Positions 57,298 through 64,000 of a stretch of 64,000 bases of DNA are shown one piece after another. Every line of letters begins with the position of its first letter. Positions within the stretch are counted from its first letter, which is position 1. The translations under genes were made by a program, and so were the position numbers. Origin of the DNA: JAJZKE01 sp963762395 (GTDB lineage: Bacteria; Patescibacteriota; Saccharimonadia; Saccharimonadales; UBA4665); the NCBI GenBank assembly GCA_963762395.1, contig CAVXKL010000001.1:1-64000 (forward strand). Reading direction: 5' to 3'. The notes below the pieces were generated by a model. That model had not been told where the DNA came from. It ran no database searches and worked only from the letters and a program-made list of their open reading frames with translations.

Positions 57298-58377
57298 ATG
57301 ACACTTAAACAAACGTATCGATTTATAAAGAGCATTCCTCTGTTACTAATAGCGGGCATACTATTAGCCGCTACACTATCTTCATTTACTAAAGTTTACG
57401 GCCTTAACCCACTGACCAGTATTTGGGCTATTGAAACAAACATGGATGCTACTTCAAACAGTCAGCTATGGGTGGCCTTTAAGACACCAGCTACCGAAAG
57501 TGGCTCTCCTGGGACAATTAGTATTGCCCTGAGTGGTACTGGTGTGGGTGTAGGTGCAAACAACACCGCTCTAGGAACAACATCGACGGGATGTACTGGC
57601 GCAACCGGAGCCTTTAACTTCTTAAACGGTGGTTCGGGTGCGACAGCCTTGCCAGGTTCGCCAACCGCTACCGGTACCAGTGGTACCATATCCATAACAG
57701 GCGTTACTGCTTTAACCCCCTCAGCTTATTATTGTGTTGTTTTTGGAGGTTCATCTGCCGTAACCAACCCTACATCAGCCGGAGTTTATAGCTACACTAT
57801 ATCTGACAATCAAGATACCGGTACGGAATATCTATCAATTCTGGGTTCTGGCACCAATGAAGCAATTAGCTTGACTAATGTTACCGTACCTCAATCCTTC
57901 ACCTTAACCCTTGGTGGTACAACCGACTCCTTTACAGGAAATCTATCAACATCATCAGTTACATCCACCACGGGTGTTAACGCCACTGTCAGCTCTAACG
58001 CCGCCAGCGGAGTTGGTTTGTTCGCCTACGATAGTAACACTGGCCTTCACTCAACAAGTACTGGACATACAATATCTTCAACCAGTCCTAATAACACTTC
58101 AGCTCAAACAATTACAACCTCGGCTGAAGGATATATAACCAATGCTGTTTATCAAAGCAATACGGGCGGTGCTACCCTAACTGTAGCTACACCCTTTAAT
58201 GGTACAGGTGCTACTGGTGACGGTCTAAGCCCTACACCTTCAGAGATTGCCTATAACAGTGCGCCAACTAGCTTTGCCATCGTCAAGATTAAGGAAAATG
58301 CCACAGTCACCGCTCTAACACCAAGTGCCGGTGACTATGCCGACACAGTCACTATTGTCGGTGCCGGTTCTTTCTAA
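57298..58377 (+). CDS. secreted Ser/Thr/Gly-rich surface protein
   Basis: 359 residues. Signal peptide (SIPLLLIAGILLAATLSSFTKVYG), then low-complexity beta repeats rich in Thr, Ser and Gly (GTTSTGCTGATGAF, ATGTSGTISITGV, TLTLGGTTDSFTGNLS). AAGGA lies 10 bases before ATG 57298. No anchor at the C-terminus. A surface or filament subunit is likely; no family. Confidence 0.6.
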   Translation: MTLKQTYRFIKSIPLLLIAGILLAATLSSFTKVYGLNPLTSIWAIETNMDATSNSQLWVAFKTPATESGSPGTISIALSGTGVGVGANNTALGTTSTGCTGATGAFNFLNGGSGATALPGSPTATGTSGTISITGVTALTPSAYYCVVFGGSSAVTNPTSAGVYSYTISDNQDTGTEYLSILGSGTNEAISLTNVTVPQSFTLTLGGTTDSFTGNLSTSSVTSTTGVNATVSSNAASGVGLFAYDSNTGLHSTSTGHTISSTSPNNTSAQTITTSAEGYITNAVYQSNTGGATLTVATPFNGTGATGDGLSPTPSEIAYNSAPTSFAIVKIKENATVTALTPSAGDYADTVTIVGAGSF

Positions 58378-58475
58378 GACATATTATCTACGTCAAGCAT
58401 AATTGCTTTAGATATTCACTATATTGTATAATTTAGTCTGTAAAGAAAAGGGTATCTTAAAGAGGTAAAATAAAC

Positions 58476-58679
58476 ATGGCCGACTTCAAGGCAGTCCTGC
58501 TAGAACAAGAGATGTCTAGAAAAAAGTTCTTATTATATATAGGCCTTGCTATGCTGACATTATTTGGTCTAAATAACTTTATATCCTTATTGCAAGGTAA
58601 ACAGATACCAGGTCAGCACCTTATTAACCAACCAGATCAAAATCCTGAAGCCTTTGGCACAAGGAAGTTTGGAGTTTAA
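58476..58679 (+). CDS. small membrane protein
   Basis: 67 residues with one helix (FLLYIGLAMLTLFGLNNFISLL), preceded by an AGAGGT ribosome site. A promoter with TATAAT lies at about 58427. Seven bases before the next gene, so co-expressed with the tail-fibre-like genes. No family. Confidence 0.65.
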   Translation: MADFKAVLLEQEMSRKKFLLYIGLAMLTLFGLNNFISLLQGKQIPGQHLINQPDQNPEAFGTRKFGV

Positions 58680-58686
58680 CTAACTC

Positions 58687-59385
58687 ATGTATCCACAGAG
58701 ACTGCCAATAGTTAACAGTGACGATGGCACCTGGGGCAATATACTAGACCAGTTCCTACAGCTTCAGCATGTCAATACCGGTAGCGACAGTCCCGGTAAT
58801 GGCGGACACCAAAATGTCACCATTACTGCTGGAACAACTTTGGCCGCACCGCTAACATTTAACTCTGGCCCTCTTTTAACCACTCCAGCCATTGGCTCAT
58901 TAGAGTTCCTTACCGATACCCTATACTTCACCATAACTACCTCTACTACTCGAAAAAAAGTCGCTATTTATGATGATTCATCGGGTGCCACAGGTGACAC
59001 ATATTATAGGACATCAACGGGGTACTTTGTTCGTCTGCCAATTGGTTCAGCGGGCCAGTATTTGGGGGTGTCTAGTGGCCTGCCGGCGTGGAATAATCTA
59101 ACTTATGCTACCAGTACTAAGACAACCGGTTACAGTCTAACAACAACAGACGCCACCATCTTTGCTAATGCCACTAGCGGCAATGTAACCATAACATTGC
59201 CTCTGGCGTCAACAGTTGCTGGCTACCAGTTTAATGTTAAAAGAATAGATAGCTCAACAATCTACAGTGCTTCAGTAGCCTGTTCAGGCAGCGATACCAT
59301 TGATGGCCAGTCATCAATTAGCTTTCCACAGCAATATATGTCGATGACCATGATTTCTAATGGCAGCGCTTGGTATATACTTTAA
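58687..59385 (+). CDS. phage tail-fibre-like protein
   Basis: 232 residues. The N-terminus RLPIVNSDDGTWGNILDQFLQLQHVNTG and the middle PLLTTPAIGSLEFLTDTLYFTITTSTTRKKVAIY and GSAGQYLGVSSGLPAW match short tail-fibre or baseplate-attached proteins of phages. Begins 7 bases after the small membrane gene and is followed 6 bases later by the repeat fibre gene. A host-adhesion role is inferred. Confidence 0.65.
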   Translation: MYPQRLPIVNSDDGTWGNILDQFLQLQHVNTGSDSPGNGGHQNVTITAGTTLAAPLTFNSGPLLTTPAIGSLEFLTDTLYFTITTSTTRKKVAIYDDSSGATGDTYYRTSTGYFVRLPIGSAGQYLGVSSGLPAWNNLTYATSTKTTGYSLTTTDATIFANATSGNVTITLPLASTVAGYQFNVKRIDSSTIYSASVACSGSDTIDGQSSISFPQQYMSMTMISNGSAWYIL

Positions 59386-59391
59386 TATTAG

Positions 59392-61137
59392 ATGAGTTAT
59401 CAACCACCATTCATTAACGGCGGACGTCTTAACGCTTCAATATCCGGCAATACAACTGGTACAGCTGCTTTAATGTCCACCGGCACTATGTATCTGGCTG
59501 GTGGTAGCAATGTAACTCTGAGCCAAAACTCTAACACTATTAGCATTGCGGCTGCTGCAGGTGGGGGCGGTGGTAGCTTGAATGTCTCTGCAGGCACAAC
59601 CTCCAACAACCTGTCAGCGCTTACCTTTAGTAACTCAAATGGAGTTAGTTTTGGTCTAAATGGGTCTACGCTTACTGCTACTGTCCAAACTAACTACCTA
59701 ACCACGGCAATGCAGTCTAACGCTGTGACTATTTCGAATATTAACCTGTCAGCAGGCACAACCTCCAACAACCTGTCAGCGCTTACCTTTAGTAACTCAA
59801 ATGGGTTGGCATTTGGACTTAATGGCTCGACGGTGACGGGTTCATACACCGTACCTTCAATCGCAGGGCTCTTATCCGCCATTAACGTTTCTGCAGGCAC
59901 AACCTCCAACAACCTGTCAGCGCTTACCTTTAGTAACTCAAATGGAGTTAGTTTTGGTCTTAACGGTTCTACAATGACGGGTAGTCACGCCATTAACGTT
60001 TCTGCAGGCACAACCTCCAACAACCTGTCAGCGCTTACCTTTAGTAACTCAAATGGGTTGGCATTTGGACTTAATGGCTCGACGGTGACGGGTTCATACA
60101 CCGTACCTTCAATCGCAGGGCTCTTATCCGCCATTAACGTTTCTGCAGGCACAACCTCCAACAACCTGTCAGCGCTTACCTTTAGTAACTCAAATGGAGT
60201 TAGTTTTGGTCTTAACGGTTCTACAATGACGGGTAGTCACGCCATTAACGTTTCTGCAGGCACAACCTCCAACAACCTGTCAGCGCTTACCTTTAGTAAC
60301 TCAAATGGAGTTAGTTTTGGTCTTAACGGTTCTACCTTAACCGGAAGTGTGAACCCCATAATTACTATGTATGCAGCCGGTAATACTGCCGTTAGTACTA
60401 CTGGGACGGCCAATGTCTCAAGTATTAACTTTTATGGTGCTGGTGGAGCATCTGTTGAAGTTTCGGCTGGTAATGTGGTTATTTCTGCCCCTGCACTGGT
60501 GACTAGCTCTAGAATTATTTATCCTAACAACATCCTAACAGCCATCTCAGCTTTTGGTAATGGTAGTTTGTCGATTCAATATATGCCCGTCGATGGCTAT
60601 ATCACGGGTACGCGTCTAGATGGCTTAGTGTCTTGGAGCGCCTCGAGTTCAGGTGCTTCCAATACTGCTGCCATTGCCATGACTGCAATTGCCGGGATCT
60701 ATACTCGTAATGCCTCGACGCTTTCTAGTGTATCGACCGGAACCACTCAAACAACTTATACCTATGCTTCTAACTCAGCCAACTGGGGATCAATTAACTC
60801 AATTATGCTACCCGTCTCTGTTCCTGTTAACATCAATATGACCCCAGGAGAGTATTATGTAGCTTTTGGATTTAGCACCAGCGCAAGTTCAATCGGGGCA
60901 AACACTACCAACTTAGCTCAAACCGTCTCAATGTATGGCGGCAACCAGATACAATCCGCCCTTAACTATGCTGAATGGTTAGCCGGCACAGCAACATCCA
61001 AAAACTTATACTCGGGAATGGGTCTATATGTTAGTGCTACAGCCGCGGTCCCAGCTACTATTGGCTTCGCAAGCATTAACCAAACTGGCGCTAACCTTTC
61101 TAGGGCCAATATTGCCATAGCGATAAGGAACTACTAG
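59392..61137 (+). CDS. repeat-rich tail-fibre/adhesin-like protein
   Basis: 581 residues. Six near-identical copies of a 36-residue unit (NVSAGTTSNNLSALTFSNSN, then GVSFGLNGST) fill residues 60-320; two alternate types (GVSF and GLAF) give a 252-base super-repeat. The C-terminus (from about residue 390) is a globular beta-rich receptor-binding-like domain (ISAFGNGSLSIQYMPVDGYITGTRLDGL). The fibre-and-knob layout is that of phage tail fibres or CPR adhesins. Confidence 0.7.
   Translation: MSYQPPFINGGRLNASISGNTTGTAALMSTGTMYLAGGSNVTLSQNSNTISIAAAAGGGGGSLNVSAGTTSNNLSALTFSNSNGVSFGLNGSTLTATVQTNYLTTAMQSNAVTISNINLSAGTTSNNLSALTFSNSNGLAFGLNGSTVTGSYTVPSIAGLLSAINVSAGTTSNNLSALTFSNSNGVSFGLNGSTMTGSHAINVSAGTTSNNLSALTFSNSNGLAFGLNGSTVTGSYTVPSIAGLLSAINVSAGTTSNNLSALTFSNSNGVSFGLNGSTMTGSHAINVSAGTTSNNLSALTFSNSNGVSFGLNGSTLTGSVNPIITMYAAGNTAVSTTGTANVSSINFYGAGGASVEVSAGNVVISAPALVTSSRIIYPNNILTAISAFGNGSLSIQYMPVDGYITGTRLDGLVSWSASSSGASNTAAIAMTAIAGIYTRNASTLSSVSTGTTQTTYTYASNSANWGSINSIMLPVSVPVNINMTPGEYYVAFGFSTSASSIGANTTNLAQTVSMYGGNQIQSALNYAEWLAGTATSKNLYSGMGLYVSATAAVPATIGFASINQTGANLSRANIAIAIRNY
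59578..60350 (+). repeat. tandem 36-codon repeats in the fibre gene
   Basis: Copies start near 59578, 59747, 59884, 59992, 60136 and 60244. They are almost identical in DNA, with a 252-base period for the larger unit (59755 and 60007). This suggests recent expansion by slippage or recombination and makes the region hard to assemble. Confidence 0.85.
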
Positions 61138-61230
61138 TATTAATAGAGTGTTTTATTTGGCAGTAGGGAGTATTAATGATGAAGCTGTTAATATCTAAGA
61201 AAGATATTATGATTTAAAATAGGTATATTT

Positions 61231-61959
61231 ATGGCAAATAAGAAACCACAAATCGTGATGAGCAATGATAGTTATCATAACGATAGCAATTGGAGCGAAC
61301 GTCTTGAAAAAGAAAAAACCTATCAGGATTTGTCGACCATTATTATATGTCCAACCAGGGGAATGATTCCTAGTAGGGTTGTTGCCAACTGGCAATATAT
61401 GAGACCAATGAACCAGAAGGTAATTGGACCTATTTTTATGGAGCGAATGGAGGTTGGTGAAGCGTATAACCAAGGCATAAAGATGATCCTAGAAAACCCA
61501 GAACTCGCTAAATTTAAATATCTGCTAACTGTCGAAGAAGATAATTACCCTCAATACCCAGACGCACTATTAAAGCTTTATGAGAACATAGACAAATATG
61601 ATTGCATTGGCGGACTCTATTGGACCAAGGGAGTAGGCGGCCAGCCAATGTGCTACGGTGATCCTAACATCAAGCCCCTAAACTTTATACCAAGAAATCC
61701 TGCTCCCAATGCTCTCACTCCCTGTAATGGTCTAGGTATGGGCTTTAATTTATGGCGGCTTAAAATGTTTAAAGATAAAAGATTTACCTACGGTGAATGG
61801 TTTAAGACGGTTCAATCTTTTGAGCCTAACGTCGGCGCCAAAGCTTACACCCAAGATCTCTATTTTTTTGAGAAGGCAGTCGGACTCGGCTACAAATTTG
61901 CATGCGATTCCAGAGTTCCTATAGTACACTGGGACAATGACAATCAAATAGCATGGTAA
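61231..61959 (+). CDS. GT-A-like glycosyltransferase
   Basis: 242 residues: TIIICPTRGMIPSRVVANW at the start (nucleotide-sugar fold), VGEAYNQGIKMILENPELAKFKYLLTVEEDNYPQYPDALLKL with the acidic metal motif, and YTQDLYFFEKAVGLGYKFACD. Resembles phage- and CPR-encoded glycosyltransferases next to structural genes. It would modify the fibre or the envelope. Confidence 0.65.
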   Translation: MANKKPQIVMSNDSYHNDSNWSERLEKEKTYQDLSTIIICPTRGMIPSRVVANWQYMRPMNQKVIGPIFMERMEVGEAYNQGIKMILENPELAKFKYLLTVEEDNYPQYPDALLKLYENIDKYDCIGGLYWTKGVGGQPMCYGDPNIKPLNFIPRNPAPNALTPCNGLGMGFNLWRLKMFKDKRFTYGEWFKTVQSFEPNVGAKAYTQDLYFFEKAVGLGYKFACDSRVPIVHWDNDNQIAW

Positions 61960-61968
61960 AGGAGTAAT

Positions 61969-62553
61969 ATGGCCAAACTTAAGATATCGATAGCTGGTGG
62001 GCAGAATATACCGGACGGTTTCGTTGGTATGGATATTGCTAAACTTAAGGGTGTTGCCTATGTAGGTGATATCTTAAAATTTGGCAAAGGCAGTGTTTGG
62101 GAGAAGATAAAGGATAAGTCGGTTGATCAATATGAATGTTCGCACTTCATAGAACACATTCCCCATGGCGATGGCTTTCATGATCCTTTCTTCCAGTTCT
62201 TCGATGAGGTCTATAGGACGCTTAAACCAGTCAAACTTGACCCAGATAATCCCAATGTTCCCTTAAATGGCTTTGCTACATTTGTAACCCCGTACTATAC
62301 GTCGATGAGAGCCTTCCAGGATCCAACTCACCAACGCTGCATTACCGACATGACACTGTACTACTTAGATAAGAGCTGGCGGAAGATGAACAAACTGGAT
62401 CATTATGACGTTAAATGTGATTTCAAATTCAGCGCCTTTTACAATATCAACGGCAGGCTTGTAAATCGCAACCAAGAATATCAGCAGAACGCTTTTCAGA
62501 CTGAGTGGAACGCTATTGATGATCTTGTTTTCACTGTCTGGCGCGAAAAATAG
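61969..62553 (+). CDS. SAM-dependent methyltransferase-like protein
   Basis: 194 residues with AAGGAG before ATG 61969. IPDGFVGMDIAKLKGVAYVGDIL resembles motif I/II, and YECSHFIEHIPHGDGFHDPFFQFFDEVYRTLKP the motif IV/V region of class I methyltransferases. The usual GxGxG is weak. Same operon as the glycosyltransferase (9 bases apart). May methylate a glycan or protein of the fibre. Confidence 0.6.
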   Translation: MAKLKISIAGGQNIPDGFVGMDIAKLKGVAYVGDILKFGKGSVWEKIKDKSVDQYECSHFIEHIPHGDGFHDPFFQFFDEVYRTLKPVKLDPDNPNVPLNGFATFVTPYYTSMRAFQDPTHQRCITDMTLYYLDKSWRKMNKLDHYDVKCDFKFSAFYNINGRLVNRNQEYQQNAFQTEWNAIDDLVFTVWREK

Positions 62554-63478
62554 GGCTTACCATAAAACATTGCGAAGAACATTAAGCTACAGCAAACTTT
62601 GGCTAATAACCTTGGGCATTCTTGTTGGCATATTTTGCCTTCCGATGGCGATGGGCCAAACAGTCCTAGCTACTAACCAGACATCACCACTGAAAGGCTT
62701 AACCGTCTCTCCGTCTATCAATTATCTTAAAGCTAATGCCGGCCAATCTTTAGCTGAAAGTATCAATGTAACTAATAATACTAGCCATATTTTGGTAGTT
62801 AATTTATCTACCGGTCAGTTTAGCTTCAATAACTACATTTACAGCTATCAGTTTTTACCATCCAGTAATAGATGGGTTCATTTAACTCAGACTCAAGTAG
62901 TTCTTGAGCCGGGCAAGGAACAAGCTATTCCTTACCAGCTTATGGTGCCTAGTGGCAGCCGTCCAGGCAGCAGCTACTTTTCGCTATTTGTAAGTGCTTC
63001 AGGACTGGGCGGTAGTCTCCATGACACTATTCAGGCAGCCTCTCTCATATTCTTAACAGTTAATGGTAAGTTAACATATGGCAGCAAGTTAATTAATCCC
63101 TCAATTCAAAGAGTAGTATTCGGTTCTCAGATCTCATATACCTTTAATATGGAAGATATGGGTAATGAATACTACTTTATTAATGCTTTTGGCGCACTTC
63201 ACGGCCTAACGGCTTCTAATGCTGTTACAGGTGTTAGTCATCTGGTTGTTCCAGGCAAGATATTGTCTGTCAGTGGCACTATCCCCCATCCCATCCTTCC
63301 CGGGATATATAGGGCAGAGTTTGGCTACAGTCCATCTAGTGGCTCTCGAGTTGAAGTCCAGAGGTTAATTATATATATTCCGCCATGGTTCATAGCTCTG
63401 GTCTTAATAGTTTTACTGGCAGGCAATATTATCTATCTAAAAAAGCACCAGTCTACAAAGGAACAGCCGAAAAAGTAA
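62519..63478 (+). CDS. surface protein with C-terminal anchor (DUF916-like, third member)
   Basis: About 319 residues. Signal segment LWLITLGILVGIFCLPMAMGQTVLA, Ig-like domain starting LTVSPSINYLKANAGQSLAESINVTNNTSHILVVNLS, and a terminal helix (WFIALVLIVLLAGNIIYL) with basic tail. Same plan as the paralogues at 53204 and 54363 but far diverged. The start overlaps the methyltransferase stop; ATG 62519 or a later one. Confidence 0.65.
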   Translation: MILFSLSGAKNRAYHKTLRRTLSYSKLWLITLGILVGIFCLPMAMGQTVLATNQTSPLKGLTVSPSINYLKANAGQSLAESINVTNNTSHILVVNLSTGQFSFNNYIYSYQFLPSSNRWVHLTQTQVVLEPGKEQAIPYQLMVPSGSRPGSSYFSLFVSASGLGGSLHDTIQAASLIFLTVNGKLTYGSKLINPSIQRVVFGSQISYTFNMEDMGNEYYFINAFGALHGLTASNAVTGVSHLVVPGKILSVSGTIPHPILPGIYRAEFGYSPSSGSRVEVQRLIIYIPPWFIALVLIVLLAGNIIYLKKHQSTKEQPKK

Positions 63479-64000
63479 CACTCCCCGAGTAATTAAGGCT
63501 TGCTGCTAGAATATCTGTCAGAACACCAAATGTGACAGTAGTTGTATTACCGTTTATATATGGCCCGGTTGTGGCGACTAGTAAAACAGGGTGGGAAGTA
63601 ATGCCGATGTAGTTAGATGATCCGTCTGTGTTATATCCCCAGGTATCTGCCGCTAAGGCAGCTTCAGTGGTATTGGAACTGGCCGGGATAGCATAACTGC
63701 CATTTGTTAGACTAGTTGAGCCGGTAGTAAATATAAAGAGATCATAGCCATTAACATCGCTTGATGTAACGGTCACGGTATTGCTGCCGCTACCCGTAAA
63801 GTTACTGCCGCTCGGAGTTAAACTAAATGATACATTGCCGCCAATAGCAATCGTTAGGCTAGTTTCTGACCCATAAGGTACATTAGCTCCATAATTACCC
63901 TGGCCATAAGGTGAGGCAAAGGCCATTTGCTGGAAGCTGGCAATAAGTAGAACGAAAACAAGGGCCATAAGAGGCCTCATCAGCAGTTTATTTAAGCTGT
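63453..64000 (-). CDS. secreted beta-rich surface protein (start possibly beyond the window)
   Basis: The visible start at 63980 (MRPLMALVFVLLIASFQQMAFA) is a signal peptide, but the open frame continues upstream to the edge with basic residues (SLNKLL), so the true start may lie outside. The mature part, LTIAIGGNVSFSLTPSG and TVTVTSSDVNGYDLFIFTTGST, is Thr/Ser-rich. The 3' end overlaps the convergent gene by 26 bases. Confidence 0.6.
   Translation of the reverse strand, partial: SLNKLLMRPLMALVFVLLIASFQQMAFASPYGQGNYGANVPYGSETSLTIAIGGNVSFSLTPSGSNFTGSGSNTVTVTSSDVNGYDLFIFTTGSTSLTNGSYAIPASSNTTEAALAADTWGYNTDGSSNYIGITSHPVLLVATTGPYINGNTTTVTFGVLTDILAASLNYSGSVTFSAVPL

Noticed and set aside
59578..60350. 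CRISPR array in the fibre gene
   Set aside because: Repeats are in-frame 36-codon units of one protein without unique spacers.
49434..64000. Alternative genetic code (UGA as Gly, as in Gracilibacteria/Absconditabacteria)
   Set aside because: TGA ends genes at natural positions (54292, 57249), and conserved proteins have no internal TGA, so code 11 applies.

Overview
The window holds two kinds of DNA joined end to end. Positions 1 to about 49,416 are GC-rich and carry planctomycete hallmarks of the Isosphaeraceae/Gemmataceae kind: surface proteins starting with an LEPR-XLL type signature, a PEP-CTERM TIGR03118 protein, a PSD1/DUF1549/DUF1553 protein followed by a DUF1501 protein, WD40 and leucine-rich repeat proteins, an ECF sigma factor of the large planctomycete type, DUF4058, Uma2, and many small palindromic intergenic repeats. 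From about 49,434 to the end the DNA is clearly AT-richer, with short spacers, small membrane and surface proteins, a P-type ATPase, a VKOR protein and a phage-like tail-fibre cluster. That half resembles Candidatus Saccharibacteria or another Patescibacterium. It uses TGA as a stop, so the genetic code is standard. The switch happens within about 17 bases with no mobile-element end there. A chimeric metagenome contig is the simplest explanation; real transfer is the alternative.

Layout. 1-8,600 (mostly minus strand): a large repeat-rich surface protein, then two decayed copies of a cassette (surface gene, ECF sigma, STAS protein) in which each copy lost different parts, then a sigma-54 activator. 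8,860-12,290: a TIGR03118 protein and a second propeller gene with a TIGR03118 module nested in it. 12,290-23,350: small accessory genes (SRPBCC, LRR, SMI1/KNR4, NADAR, two RRM RNA-binding proteins with a conserved leader, WD40, methyltransferase, HxlR regulator with paired operators, membrane proteins) separated by palindromic repeats. 23,350-32,700: an accessory graveyard with a MntA/HepT remnant, a DUF104/PIN remnant, a 3'-half tRNA-Ala scar, REP-associated transposase remnants with matching terminal repeats, an overlapping HEPN gene pair, and tandem repeats. 32,700-49,416: recognisable housekeeping and planctomycete genes (PSD1/DUF1549/DUF1553, DUF1501, ACT protein, RsgA, Hsp20, WD40, metallophosphoesterase, KAP-like NTPase, ModABC), almost all broken by one-base frameshifts. 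49,434-64,000: intact genes, including tandem surface-protein paralogues, an IS481-like element, and a tail-fibre, glycosyltransferase and methyltransferase cluster.

Frameshift density differs sharply between the three zones: occasional before 32.7 kb, very high from 32.7 to 49.4 kb, none seen after 49.4 kb. This points to uneven consensus quality and supports the view that separate assemblies were joined. Most frameshifted genes are therefore reported as one span with the shift position stated. True remnants, where whole domains are missing, are called pseudogenes.
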